Shown one piece after another: positions 10,052 to 19,200 of a stretch of 64,000 nt of DNA. The position numbers and the translations under genes are program-made. Within the stretch, counting starts at the first letter, position 1; each line of letters starts with the position of its first letter. Origin of the DNA: Halomonas alimentaria (lineage in GTDB: Bacteria; Pseudomonadota; Gammaproteobacteria; Pseudomonadales; Halomonadaceae); assembly GCF_009902005.1 (NCBI RefSeq), contig NZ_WUTT01000001.1:2736705-2800704 (forward strand). The letters run 5' to 3'. Under the pieces are notes generated by a model, which was given only the letters and a program-made list of their open reading frames with translations, did no database searches and was not told the DNA's origin.

Positions 10052-10077
10052 AAAAAAGCCGCCCGGGGCGGGGCGGC
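10052..10077 (-). terminator. Rho-independent terminator of the fasciclin gene
   Basis: A perfect 7-bp G+C stem (GCCGCCC at 10058-10064 and GGGCGGC at 10071-10077) is bordered on its left by six A residues at 10052-10057, which become a U run in a leftward transcript. It sits about 50 bases past the stop of the fasciclin-domain gene. Confidence 0.8.
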
Positions 10078-10126
10078 AAGCAGGGACAGAGCATGGACTA
10101 GCAGATCAGCGGTCTACCGCTGGGAC

Positions 10127-10633
10127 TCACTCAGGCATCAGCACACTGTCGATCACGTGGATGACACCGTTGCTGGTCTCGATATCGGCCTGGATGACGG
10201 TGGCGTCGTCGATCATCACACTGCCATCCATGGTGGTAATGGTCAGGTCCTGACCCTGGACGGTGGTAGCGCTGTCGGCGGCCATGGCGTCCTCGGCCAT
10301 GATCTTGCCAGACACCACGTGGTAGGTGAGGATCGCCTGGAGCTGATCGCGATTCTCCTCCTCCAGCAGCGACTCCACCGTGCCCTCGGGCAGGGCGGCA
10401 AAGGCCTCGTCGGTGGGTGCGAAGACGGTGTAGGGCCCCTCGCCCTTGAGGGTCTCGACCAGGTCGGCGGCCTGGACCGCGGCCACCAGAGTCTCGAACT
10501 GACCGGCCTCCACGGCGGTATCGACGATATCCTTCTTCATTCCGTGATGGTCGGCCTGGGCGGCGGCAGAAAGCAGCACGCCGGCGGCAGCGGAGGTCAT
10601 CCAGCCAACGGTCTTCATCTTCTTGTGGATCAT
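10127..10633 (-). CDS. secreted fasciclin (FAS1) domain protein
   Basis: This is a small exported protein made of one FAS1 domain, a fold used in adhesion and of uncertain role in bacteria. A Sec signal peptide covers about the first 27 residues (hydrophobic core [14 protein letters not shown], cleavage likely after AQA). The mature part carries the FAS1 H1 and H2 boxes: [17 protein letters not shown] near residue 70 and [13 protein letters not shown] at the C-terminus, with the [10 protein letters not shown] segment between. ATG 10633 has GAGGTGAG before it; ATG 10618 is a possible alternative. It has its own terminator and appears monocistronic. Confidence 0.93.
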   Translation of the reverse strand: MIHKKMKTVGWMTSAAAGVLLSAAAQADHHGMKKDIVDTAVEAGQFETLVAAVQAADLVETLKGEGPYTVFAPTDEAFAALPEGTVESLLEEENRDQLQAILTYHVVSGKIMAEDAMAADSATTVQGQDLTITTMDGSVMIDDATVIQADIETSNGVIHVIDSVLMPE

Positions 10634-10713
10634 GGTCTCACCTCGTTCACGGTGGCCCCGGCAAGGGGCCTGGTGTGGTCAGGGGAACGACCCGGCGGCG
10701 ACTGCCGCATAGC

Positions 10714-10746
10714 TGTACAGGTCAACTTATTTGTACATGTATTGAA
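10714..10746 (-). promoter_or_regulatory. candidate operator with repeated TGTACA boxes upstream of the fasciclin gene
   Basis: Two TGTACA boxes lie at 10714-10719 and 10732-10737, 18 bp apart, within an otherwise AT-rich patch between the divergent fasciclin and NIF3-like genes. The second overlaps a wider dyad of the form TTGT-N11-ACAA. MerR-family light/B12 regulators (LitR/CarH) are known to use TGTACA-containing sites, so this could be such an operator. No such regulator is in the window and no clear -35/-10 pair could be fixed. Confidence 0.35.
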
Positions 10747-10859
10747 CAAGAAGTTCACCCCTGTCGCAGAATTTTTTTTCGACGCCAGGCGAGAGGCTGA
10801 CGAGACGGCCCGGGGTATGGCACAAGGGAGTGGATGACAGACAGTCGAGGAGAGCGATC

Positions 10860-11174
10860 ATGTACAAGCTGGCCTTCTTCGTCCCCGTGGAGGACGCCGA
10901 GGCGGTCAAGGAGGCGGTATTCGCCACCGGCGCCGGGCGCATCGGTGACTACGAGGCGTGCTGTTTCCAGACCCGGGGCACGGGCCAGTTTCGCCCCCTG
11001 GAGGACGCCGACCCGCATATCGGCCGGGTCGGCGACCTGGAGCGGGTGGAGGAGCTCAAGGTGGAGCTGGTCTGCGAGGATGCGCTGATCCGCGCGGCAA
11101 TCGCGGCGTTGCGCCTCGCCCATCCCTACGAGGAGCCCGCCTTCGACGCCTGGCGGCTGGAGACGTTCGACTGA
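10860..11174 (+). CDS. NIF3-like/YqfO C-domain-type small protein
   Basis: This 104-residue protein matches the stand-alone NGG1p-interacting factor 3-like family, a PII/CutA-like fold also found inserted in YqfO proteins. Visible hallmarks are the start MYKLAFFVPVEDAEAVKEAVF, the GAGRIGDYEACCF segment, and the C-terminal HPYEEPAFDAWRL. Function is unknown; family members are often called structural toxin- or metal-related without proof. The start is ATG 10860 with a GAGGAGA ribosome site. It is divergent from the fasciclin gene and separated by about 225 bases of promoter region. Confidence 0.88.
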   Translation: MYKLAFFVPVEDAEAVKEAVFATGAGRIGDYEACCFQTRGTGQFRPLEDADPHIGRVGDLERVEELKVELVCEDALIRAAIAALRLAHPYEEPAFDAWRLETFD

Positions 11175-11259
11175 GTGGGGCGTGATCCACACCCCTCGAG
11201 TCCACTGCTGAGGCCCGGCTTCGTCGGGCCGAGCCGGGCGTATTCACGCGGAACCCCAG

Positions 11260-11817
11260 TCAGGCGGAACCAAAGTAGCGCTCGCGATCCTCGGCGGTGA
11301 TGTCGCTGATATGCAGCGGATAGTCACCCTCGACACGGTCGCGATAGAAGTGCCGAAGGGTACGCTCGATGGTCGGGAAGGCGAGCTCGTCCCAGGGGAT
11401 CTCATGCTCCTCGAAGAGCGCCACCTCGAGGCTCTCGGGGCCGGCATCGAAGCCACCGACCAGGTCGGCCAGGAACATCATGTAAACCTGGTTGATATGC
11501 GGCAGGTTGATCAGGGTGTAGAGGCCATGCACCGTCACCTCGGCGCAGGCCTCCTCGAGGGTCTCCCGGGCGGCCGCCTCGACGGTAGTCTCGGCATTCT
11601 CCATGTAGCCTGCCGGCAGGGTCCAGTAGCCCTTGCGCGGGGCGATGGCGCGGCGACACAGCAGAACCCGGCTGCCACTCACCGGCAGCGTGCCGGCGAC
11701 GATCCGCGGGTTCTGGTAGTGGATGGTGCCGCACTCGTCGCACAGGTAGCGGGGGCGATCATCCCCTCGGGGGATCGCGAAACGCACAGTATGGCCACAG
11801 TGGCTGCAGAAGTTCAT
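11260..11817 (-). CDS. NUDIX hydrolase with N-terminal zinc ribbon
   Basis: This is a NUDIX hydrolase of 185 residues. The N-terminus carries a zinc ribbon (CSHCGH and CDECGT, two CxxC pairs). The NUDIX box follows near residue 70 with the form GYMENAETTVEAAARETLEEA, holding the REXXEE metal-binding core. The zinc ribbon is shared with NudC-type NADH pyrophosphatases, but this protein is shorter and lacks their long N-terminal domain, so the substrate is open. It is divergent from a CoA pyrophosphatase-type NUDIX gene 78 bases away. Confidence 0.9.
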   Translation of the reverse strand: MNFCSHCGHTVRFAIPRGDDRPRYLCDECGTIHYQNPRIVAGTLPVSGSRVLLCRRAIAPRKGYWTLPAGYMENAETTVEAAARETLEEACAEVTVHGLYTLINLPHINQVYMMFLADLVGGFDAGPESLEVALFEEHEIPWDELAFPTIERTLRHFYRDRVEGDYPLHISDITAEDRERYFGSA

Positions 11818-11895
11818 GGGGCTCCCAGGCAGGCGGGCGGACTTGACGCCGCGGAAGTCGGCCGGGTAGAAGATAGCAAACCCGACGGAAACTCC

Positions 11896-12531
11896 ATGTT
11901 AGAGAAACTTCGTGAACGCCTGCAAGCACACCGCCCGAGCCGCCTGACACTGCGTCTGGCCGAGGCGGCGGTGCTGATGCCCATCGTCGACCGCCCCGAG
12001 CCGACCCTGCTGTTTACCCGCCGTGCCGCCCACCTCAATACCCACAGCGGCCAGGTGGCCTTTCCCGGTGGCAAGCGCGAAGCCCACGATCCCGACCTGC
12101 TGACCACCGCCCTGCGCGAATCCGAGGAGGAGATCGCCCTGCCCCCCCAGCGCGTGGAACTGCTCGGCCGGTTATCGGAGGTGGTCTCGCTGCATGGCCT
12201 GAGAGTCACTCCCTTCGTGGGGCTTATTCCGCCCGACCTGCCACTGGTCGCCGATCCCACCGAGCTGGACATCATCTTCGAGGTGCCGCTGGCGCTGTTC
12301 CTGGAGGATCGCCGCCACCATACCGACGTCATACCGGTGGACGGCCGCCCCTGGTATGTGCCCAACTACCACGTCGACGGCCAGGTGATCTGGGGGCTCT
12401 CGGCGATGATGCTGGTGGAGCTGCTGGCCGAGGGCTTCGGCCAGCCGATCGACCTGCATCGCGAACCTCCGGGGCCGCTGTGCTATTTTCCCGATCGCCT
12501 GCTGCGCATCCAGCAGCACGCCACCACCTGA
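11896..12531 (+). CDS. NUDIX CoA pyrophosphatase-like protein (NudL/YeaB type)
   Basis: This NUDIX protein probably hydrolyses CoA or acyl-CoA to phosphopantetheine and 3',5'-ADP. It has the family-specific motif LLFTRRAAHLNTHSGQVAFP followed directly by the NUDIX box GGKREAHDPDLLTTALRESE, as in NudL/YeaB and Nudt7/8 proteins. Length (211 residues) is normal. The start ATG 11896 begins MLEKLRERL, matching the typical amphipathic start; a longer upstream frame runs antisense to the neighbouring gene and is rejected. It is followed 19 bases later by the 2OG-Fe(II) oxygenase gene and may head an operon with it and the two-component genes. Confidence 0.9.
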   Translation: MLEKLRERLQAHRPSRLTLRLAEAAVLMPIVDRPEPTLLFTRRAAHLNTHSGQVAFPGGKREAHDPDLLTTALRESEEEIALPPQRVELLGRLSEVVSLHGLRVTPFVGLIPPDLPLVADPTELDIIFEVPLALFLEDRRHHTDVIPVDGRPWYVPNYHVDGQVIWGLSAMMLVELLAEGFGQPIDLHREPPGPLCYFPDRLLRIQQHATT

Positions 12532-12550
12532 GCCGCGGACCCGACGCCGA

Positions 12551-13219
12551 ATGCAGATTGCCACGCCGAATGCCCCTCCCGTGCTGTCCCCCGCGACCCT
12601 GCCCCACCTGATCGACGCCCTGGTGGAACAGGGCTGGTACCTGGGCGAAGGGGTACTCGATGCCGGAGTCTGCGCCGCCCTGCATGCCGAGCTCTGCGAC
12701 CGCGCCAAGCGCGATGCCCTGGCCGCGGCCGGTATCGGCCGCGGCAACGAGCACGCCCTGCGCCGCGACATCCGCGGTGACGCCATCCACTGGCTCGACC
12801 GCGAGAGTCAGGCCCAGCGGCGCTACCTGGCCGCCATGGGCGAGCTGCAGCATGCGCTCAACCAGGCGCTGTTCCTGGGGCTCTTCGAGTACGAGGCGCA
12901 CTTCGCCCACTATCCGCCCGGGGCCTTCTATCGCAAGCATCTCGACAGCTTCCGTGGCCGCGCCAACCGGGTGATCTCCACGGTGGGCTACCTCAACCCC
13001 GACTGGCCCGAGGATGGCGGCGGCGAGATGCTGATATTCGCTGCCGACGACCCCGAGCGCGAGGTGGCTCGAGTCCGACCGGCGGCCGGCAACTTCGCCT
13101 GCTTCCTCTCCGAGACGGTACCCCATGAGGTGCTCCCCACCCGCCTGCCCCGCGCCAGCATCGCCGGCTGGTTCCGGCGCAATGCCTCGCTGGGCGGCCT
13201 GGTCGACCCGGCGCGCTGA
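12551..13219 (+). CDS. 2OG-Fe(II) oxygenase
   Basis: This is a 222-residue 2-oxoglutarate- and iron-dependent dioxygenase of the prolyl 4-hydroxylase-like fold. The iron ligands are visible as KHLDSF (H and D, near residues 129-131) and VPHEV (H near residue 193), followed by RASIAGWF supplying the 2OG-binding arginine. The conserved YPPGAFYRKHLD segment is typical of SM-20/PHD-like bacterial members. Its stop overlaps the histidine kinase start by one base. A hydroxylase joined to a PAS kinase and FixJ-type regulator is suggestive of oxygen or redox sensing, but this is inference only. Confidence 0.88.
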   Translation: MQIATPNAPPVLSPATLPHLIDALVEQGWYLGEGVLDAGVCAALHAELCDRAKRDALAAAGIGRGNEHALRRDIRGDAIHWLDRESQAQRRYLAAMGELQHALNQALFLGLFEYEAHFAHYPPGAFYRKHLDSFRGRANRVISTVGYLNPDWPEDGGGEMLIFAADDPEREVARVRPAAGNFACFLSETVPHEVLPTRLPRASIAGWFRRNASLGGLVDPAR

Positions 13220-14781
13220 TGACCAGGCAAGGCGACACCACCCGCCTGGCCGACCTGGAGGCGCGTTGTGCCGAGCTGGAGGAGCACAACCGCGCCCTCG
13301 CGGCGCAGCGCGACCACTACCAGTGGCTGGCCGAGAGCAGCACCGACCTGATCTCGCGCCATGCCCGGGATGGCACCTTCCTGTACGCCTCCCGCGCCGC
13401 CCGCGACCTGCTCGGCTATGAGCCGGATGAGCTGATCGGGGTCTCCGCCTACGACCTCTTCCACCCCGCCGACCTGGCCGACCTGCTCAACAAGTCGCCG
13501 CGGGTCTACTACCACGATGGCTTCTACCAGCAGACCTACCGCTTCCGCGCCCGGGACGGCCACTACGTCTGGTTCGAGACCACCAGCCGCACCCGGCGCG
13601 ACCCGCAGAGCGGCGAACTGCTCGACATCCTCTGCGTCTCCCGGGACGTGGGCCGCCGCATCCATGCCGAGGCCAACCGCGAGCGCCTGGCGCGGGTGGT
13701 GGAGTCGACCACCGAGTTCGTGCTGTTCATGGATGACGACGAGCGGCTCTTCTACGCCAACCAGGCCGCACGCCACCTCCTGCAGCTGCCGCGCACGGGC
13801 GGTACCGCGCACCTGGCCGATGCCTACGTCGAGGGCTCACTGACCGACCTGCGCGATATCGTGTTGCCTGCCGTGGCCCGCTACGGCTCCTGGAGCGGGG
13901 AGCTGGAGATGCGCGGCCCCGAGGGGCCGGTACCGGTACTCAGTGTGGTCATGGCGCACTCGGGGCCCGGCTCCGAGCCTGGCCATGTGTCGTTGCTCAA
14001 TCGCGATATCCGCCTGCGCCAGGCCGCCGAGGAGCAGGCGCGCCAGCATCAGGCGCAGATCGCCCATGCCAATCGGCTGGCGACCACCGGCGAGCTGGCC
14101 TCCAATATCGCCCACGAGCTCAACCAGCCACTGGGCACCATCGCCAACTACGCCAGCGGCGCCCTGCTCAAGCTCGATGCAGGCCAGCCCGCCGAGGCAT
14201 TGCGCCTGCCTCTCGAGCGGATCCAGGCACAGGTAGAGCGCCTCGCGGAGCGCCTGCGCCATATCCGCAGTTTCGTGCGCAAGGGACAGGTCCGGTCGCG
14301 CCCCGTGACGCTGGCCGAGGTGGTGGACGCCGCCTGCCGGCTCTGTGAATGGCAGTACCAGCAAGCCCGGGTCGACCTCGAACTGATCCTCGCGGACCCA
14401 TTGCCACGGGTGGTCGCCGACCCGGTGGCGCTGGAACAGGTACTGGTCAACCTGCTGCTCAACGCCCTGGAGGCGTGTCGCGAGCAGCCCCGCGCCGGGC
14501 GGGTCGAAATCAGGGCCCGGCGCAGTGGGCGCCGCGAGGTGACCCTGACGGTCAACGACCAGGGCCCCGGGGTACCGGTCGACCAGGCAGAGAGCATCTT
14601 CGCCCCCTTCCATTCGGGCCGGGCCGAGGGCCTGGGCATGGGCCTGGCCATCAGCCGCTCGCTGATGGAGGCCATGGGCGGCAACCTGCGCCTGCTCTCG
14701 CCGGATGGTTCCGGCGGCGCCACCTTTGCCGCTACACTGCTCGCCGAACCCTCCCACGCCGACGCCATGACGCGCCCATGA
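13219..14781 (+). CDS. PAS-domain sensor histidine kinase
   Basis: This is a soluble sensor kinase with no membrane segment. A short coiled coil opens the protein, followed by a PAS domain with its PAC part at about residues 35-155 (DLISRHARDGTFLYASRAARDLLGY), a second, poorer PAS domain at about 160-275 (STTEFVLFMDDDERLFYANQAA), the phosphoacceptor H-box NIAHELNQPLG near residue 297, and an HATPase domain with N-box NLLLNALEAC, G1 DQGPGVP and G2 GLGMGLAI. The layout is that of FixL- or TodS/StyS-like cytosolic kinases. It overlaps the response-regulator gene by four bases, so the two form a cognate pair. Confidence 0.92.
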   Translation: MTRQGDTTRLADLEARCAELEEHNRALAAQRDHYQWLAESSTDLISRHARDGTFLYASRAARDLLGYEPDELIGVSAYDLFHPADLADLLNKSPRVYYHDGFYQQTYRFRARDGHYVWFETTSRTRRDPQSGELLDILCVSRDVGRRIHAEANRERLARVVESTTEFVLFMDDDERLFYANQAARHLLQLPRTGGTAHLADAYVEGSLTDLRDIVLPAVARYGSWSGELEMRGPEGPVPVLSVVMAHSGPGSEPGHVSLLNRDIRLRQAAEEQARQHQAQIAHANRLATTGELASNIAHELNQPLGTIANYASGALLKLDAGQPAEALRLPLERIQAQVERLAERLRHIRSFVRKGQVRSRPVTLAEVVDAACRLCEWQYQQARVDLELILADPLPRVVADPVALEQVLVNLLLNALEACREQPRAGRVEIRARRSGRREVTLTVNDQGPGVPVDQAESIFAPFHSGRAEGLGMGLAISRSLMEAMGGNLRLLSPDGSGGATFAATLLAEPSHADAMTRP

Positions 14782-15425
14782 CCGACACAGCTCCACCCTG
14801 CATCGCCATCGTCGACGACGATGAGGCCCTGCGTGACTCCCTGGCCTGGCTGCTGGATTCCGTGGGCATCGCCAGCCGCCCCTTCGCCGATGGCGAGGCC
14901 TTCCTGGCCGCCGACCCTGCCGGCTTCGACACGGTGCTGCTGGACGTGCGCATGCCCGGTCTCTCGGGCCTCCAGGTGCAGCAGCGCCTCGCCGAGCGGG
15001 AGAACACCCCGCCGGTCGTCTTCATGACCGGCCACGGCGACGTGCCCATGGCCGTCGCCGCCCTCAAGGCCGGGGCCCGCGATTTCCTCGAGAAGCCCTT
15101 CAACCACCAGCAGCTGATCGATACCGTGCAGCAGGCCCTGCTGGCCCACCAGCAGGCGCGCCAGGCCCTCGCCCGCCTGGAGGCACTGCGTGAACGCTAT
15201 GCGGCGCTGCGCCCCAAGGAGCGCCAGATCCTGGTCCACGTTGCCCGGGGCCTGACCAGCCGCGAGGTGGCCGACCATCTCGGGATCAGCCCCAAGACAG
15301 TGGAAGTCTACCGGCTGCGCGCCATGAAGGCGCTGGGTGCCGCCAACCTGGCCGAGCTGGTGCGTCTGTGCGTGGCGCTGGGCCTGGTGGAAGCGCTGCC
15401 GCAACATCCCGCCGACAGCGACTGA
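14778..15425 (+). CDS. FixJ/NarL-type response regulator
   Basis: This transcription regulator is the partner of the kinase encoded just upstream. The receiver domain (residues 8-125) has the acidic pair IVDDDE, the phosphoacceptor Asp in LLDVRMPG, the switch Thr in FMTGHG and the Lys in EKPF. The C-terminal LuxR-type helix-turn-helix covers about residues 145-205 (LRPKERQILVHVARGLTSREVADHLGISPKTVEVYRLRAM). The ATGA overlap with the kinase gene indicates tight coupling. Target genes are unknown. The CueR-type promoter for the next gene begins 28 bases after the stop. Confidence 0.93.
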   Translation: MTDTAPPCIAIVDDDEALRDSLAWLLDSVGIASRPFADGEAFLAADPAGFDTVLLDVRMPGLSGLQVQQRLAERENTPPVVFMTGHGDVPMAVAALKAGARDFLEKPFNHQQLIDTVQQALLAHQQARQALARLEALRERYAALRPKERQILVHVARGLTSREVADHLGISPKTVEVYRLRAMKALGAANLAELVRLCVALGLVEALPQHPADSD

Positions 15426-15453
15426 TCCATCCGTGATTAGTGACAGGCAGCCC

Positions 15454-15484
15454 TTGACCATGGGGTAACCCATAGGTTTTAAGC
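15454..15484 (+). promoter_or_regulatory. CueR-type (MerR-family) metal-responsive promoter
   Basis: The sequence shows a -35 box TTGACC at 15454-15459, a 19-bp spacer and a TTAAGC -10 box at 15479-15484. Inside the over-long spacer is ACC-N15-GGT (15457-15477) with an inner dyad ATGGG-N4-CCCAT. Length, dyad position and the outer ACC/GGT bases match the CueR/HmrR operators at copper-efflux promoters, where MerR proteins untwist a 19-20 bp spacer. It points at the DUF411 gene through a leader of roughly 210 bases. Confidence 0.8.
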
Positions 15485-15702
15485 TCATGGTAACCGCCAG
15501 TCGCGTCATCCCCACTAGCCTCATGATGACGCGCCTTGCCCCCGGCTGCTTGCCATCAGGCGCCGATCGGTCGCCGCAGCGTCACTTGCGCTGGATCATA
15601 TACGACCGGAAGACGCACGGTGCACAATGGGGCATCCATAAGGCCGGCCGTCGCATGACCGGCAAGCCCCGGACGCCTTTCGCCACTCAGGAGAACCCTC
15701 AT

Positions 15703-16143
15703 ATGAAACGAACCCCTTCCTCCCTGCTCTTCTCCGCGTCGCTGTTGCTGGGTGCCGGTACCGCCCACGCCGCCCTGCCCGCCGAGGCGACCCTCTACAA
15801 GAACCCGCAGTGCGGCTGCTGCGACGAGTACGCCCGCCATCTCGAGGAGCATGGCGTCGAGGTGACCATCGTCGATGATGTCGAGCTGGGCAAGGTCAAG
15901 CAGGACGCCGGCCTGCCCTATGGCCTGGGCTCCTGCCACACCATCGAGATGGGCGAGTATGTCATCGAGGGGCACGTGCCCATGGAGGCGCTGGAGAGGC
16001 TCTTCGAGGAGCGCCCTGACACCGATGGCATCGGCCTTGCAGGCATGCCCATCGGCACTCCCGGGATGCCAGGGCCCAAGCAGGAGGCATGGAACGTCTA
16101 CCAGTTCCGCGACGGCGAGCCCCAGCCCTTCATGACGCTGTAG
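15703..16143 (+). CDS. exported DUF411 metal-binding protein
   Basis: This is a small periplasmic protein of the DUF411 family, which is linked to copper and other metal handling. A signal peptide of about 22 residues ends at THAALP. The mature part has the invariant NPQCGCCDEYARHLEEHG motif with three closely spaced cysteines, and later SCHTIEMGEYVIEGHVP, with further Cys and His that can bind metal. ATG 15703 has an AGGAG ribosome site; an in-frame ATG at 15487 would start inside the promoter and lose the signal peptide. A CueR-type promoter upstream supports copper induction. No other copper gene is nearby. Confidence 0.92.
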   Translation: MKRTPSSLLFSASLLLGAGTAHAALPAEATLYKNPQCGCCDEYARHLEEHGVEVTIVDDVELGKVKQDAGLPYGLGSCHTIEMGEYVIEGHVPMEALERLFEERPDTDGIGLAGMPIGTPGMPGPKQEAWNVYQFRDGEPQPFMTL

Positions 16144-16165
16144 AGCGTACCCACCACTGATCACG

Positions 16166-16194
16166 CGCCGCCACGGCCCTGGCCGGAGGCGGCG
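16166..16194. terminator. hairpin between convergent DUF411 and hsdR genes
   Basis: A G+C-rich stem (CGCCGCC at 16166-16172 with GGCGGCG at 16188-16194, plus an inner GGCC pair) lies between two converging genes. There is no U run on either side, so it may act as a bidirectional transcript end or simply protect 3' ends. Confidence 0.5.
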
Positions 16195-16230
16195 TCGCTG
16201 TAACGGGCACATACCCATGTCGAACGTGGC

Positions 16231-19200
16231 TCAGTGCAACGCCTGCCCTGAGTAGACCGGCGAGGGTACACGCGGGTAAGCCCGCATCACGTGCCGGAAG
16301 ACCTCGCCTGTCTTCTCCAGCACCTCTTCCTCGCTGTAATGGTCCACCGGCAAACCGGTGCGGTCGTCCCACAGGAAGTCGCGGATGATGATCTGAACCG
16401 AATCGCGGCTGGACTCGCGCTCCTGCCAATGGTCGATCTCGGTGATCCTTACCTTCAGGTTCTCCAGCAGTTCCACCGACACCCGCTTGATGCGGCGAAT
16501 CTCGGCGCCGCTGAGCTCCGGCTTGCGCAGCAGATCGAAGATCGCCAGCGACTCTTCATCCAGCCCCTCCCGCTTGGCCCGGGCCGCTTCTTCATCCAGT
16601 TCAGACAGCGTATCCAGCAGTCCCTCGAAGGTTTGCTCGACAGTCGCGCGATCCTTCTCGCGGTTGTAGTCGGCCACCAGCTTCTCGTAGTGGTTCTGGA
16701 AGTCGGTACGCAGCGGATTCTGCAGCAGCAGACGCTGCAGCTTCTGCTCGACCACCTGGCTCAACTCCTGCACCAGGGTGCGCTGCTGCTTGTGCCTTTC
16801 GAACTCCTTCTTGAGGCGCTCGAAGTCGATGGCGCTGATATCGTAGACGCCGGCTTCACGCACGCGATCGTTCGGCTCGCGAACCTCGATGGCTTCATCC
16901 ACCACGCCATGCAGCTCGCGGATGATATGCGAGATATCAGCCTGCTCGCGGTCCTGTTGCAGGCTCTTGTAGACGATATCGATGGCATCCCGGTCGGCAC
17001 GGCGGGCGTTGACGCCTTTGGCGTTCAGGCAGGCCTTGAACTTCTTGAACACCTCGCGGCACATCACCTCGAAGCGCTTGCGGCTCTCGTCGCTCTGGTT
17101 GGCCGCCTCCTTGCAAGCGACGATGGCCGCGTTACGCTCGAAGCCGCTGGTGGTTTGCACCGCCGCCAGCGAGGCCTCGCGCTCCTCAAGAAAGGTCCTG
17201 GTCATCGCCACCGCCTCATCCAGGTCGGCCAGCAGCTCTGCCTCTGGGCGTGCAGGATCGCGGCCATCCCCCGGGTCGCCGTTCCCGGTGGTGCCGGCGA
17301 AGGTCGCCAGTGCTTTGCGCAGATGGCGCAGGATGCCGCAGTAGTCGACGATCAGGCCGTTGTTCTTGCCCTCGCTGACCCGGTTGGCGCGGGCGATGGT
17401 CTGCATCAGGGTGTGGGCCTTGAGCGGCTTGTCGAGGTAGAGGGTGGCGAGGCTCGGCACGTCGAAGCCGGTCAGCCACATGGCGCAGACGATGGCGATA
17501 CGAAACGGGTGCTGTTCGGCCTTGAAGGCGTCATCCAGGGCCATGCGCTGCATGTGGCGGAACTGGGGCAGCTCGCGCATCGATTCGGGGAGCGCCATGC
17601 CCTCCTTCATCAACCGTCGGTGGGGTGTGATATCCAGGTCCCAGCGGCGAAACTTCTCCTCCTCGCCCTGCTCCTCACTGACCACCACGGCCATCCGCGT
17701 CTCGCGCATCCAGGCGAGCTGCCGACTCTGGAACAGCTCCTCCTGCTCATCGGCGCACCTGGCCAGTGACCTCTCCAGCTCGTGGATCTTCGCGTCCCAG
17801 TAGAAGCCGATCAGCTTGTGCATGCGCACGCAGGTGATCTTGTCGATGCACACCAGCATCGCCTTGCCCGTCTCCCAGGCGTTGGCGTAGTGCTCGACGA
17901 AATCCTGGGCCACCCTGTCCAGCCGCTTGCCGGCGGTGATGATGTGATAGTCCCGCTTGAGATCCCGTTCGAGGCGCTGCTCCACGTCCACATCGTCGGT
18001 CTCGAACTGCTCCAGGCGCTCGGCGATGCGTTCGTTCATATCGCCGATGGCCACACCCAGCTTGTCGCCGCGGGCGTCGTAGTAAAGCGGCACCGTGGCC
18101 TGGTCTTCCACGGCCCGCTGGAAGTCATAGGTGGAAACGTAGTCGCCGAACATCCGCCGGGTGATCTCGTCGTCCTTGAACAGCGGCGTGCCGGTGAAAC
18201 CGATCACGCTGGCCTGCGGTAGGGCGTTGCGCATGTTCAGTGCCAGGCTGCCGTACTGGGTACGGTGGGCCTCGTCGGAGATGACGATGATGTCGTCGCG
18301 CCGGTTGGGCGGCATCTCCGGGCGGAACTTCTGGATCAGCGAGAACAGGTAGGCCTTGTGCTGCCCCAGCAGCGCTTCCAGGTGATCGCCGCTGCCGGCA
18401 CGGCAGGGGTCCCGATCGTTGTCCACCAGCCCACAGCCGGCATAGGTCTTGTAGATCTGGGTATCGAGGTCCTCGCGGTCGGTAAGCACCACGAAGGTGA
18501 AGTTGCCGCCCAGCTTGCGGTGCACCTTGCGGGTGAACATCACCATGGAGTAGCTCTTGCCGGAGCCCTGGGTGTGCCAGAACACCCCCAGCTTGCCCTG
18601 CCGCTGGCGGCGTTCACGCACCGCCTGCAACGCCCGGTTGACGCCCAGGAACTGGTGGTTGCGGGCGATGATCTTCTTCGGCTCGCCGGTGGAATCGTCG
18701 AAGAGGATGAAGTTCTCGACCAGGTCGAGGAAATTACGCCGCTCGCAGACACCCTTGAGCAGGGTTTCCATGTCCACCGAGCCCGGATCCTCCTCGGCCA
18801 GGCGCTTCCAGTCGGTGAAGTGTTCCCAGCGGCTGGTCAGCGACCCCAGCTTGGCCTTCTCACCGTTGCCGAACACCACCAGGGCATTGTGGTGGAAGAG
18901 GTGCGGCACCTCGCCCTTGTAGCTGGAGAAGTTCTGCTCGAAGGCAGCACGCAGGTGCTTGCCGATGTTCTTGCATTCCATGAACAGCAGCGGCAGGCCA
19001 TTGACGAAGCCGATGATATCGGCACGGCGGCGGTAGAGGTCGCCCTGCACCCACAGCTCGCGCACGCAGAGGAAGTCGTTGTTGTCCGGCTCGTCGAAGT
19101 CGATGAGCCGCAGGCGCTCGCGGCAGCGCTCGCCCTTGGCGTCGCGGAAGGTGACCCAGACGCCGTCGCGCAGCTGAGCGTACTTGTCGCGGTTGGTGGC

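Noticed and set aside
10771..10779. Run of eight T residues upstream of the NIF3-like gene
   Set aside because: No stable stem precedes it, so it is not a terminator.
11209..11226. Small hairpin after the NIF3-like gene
   Set aside because: A short GCCCGGC stem without a U run; too weak to call a terminator.
15487..15702. In-frame upstream start for the DUF411 gene
   Set aside because: It would begin at the transcription start of the CueR-type promoter and bury the signal peptide; ATG 15703 has a good ribosome site.
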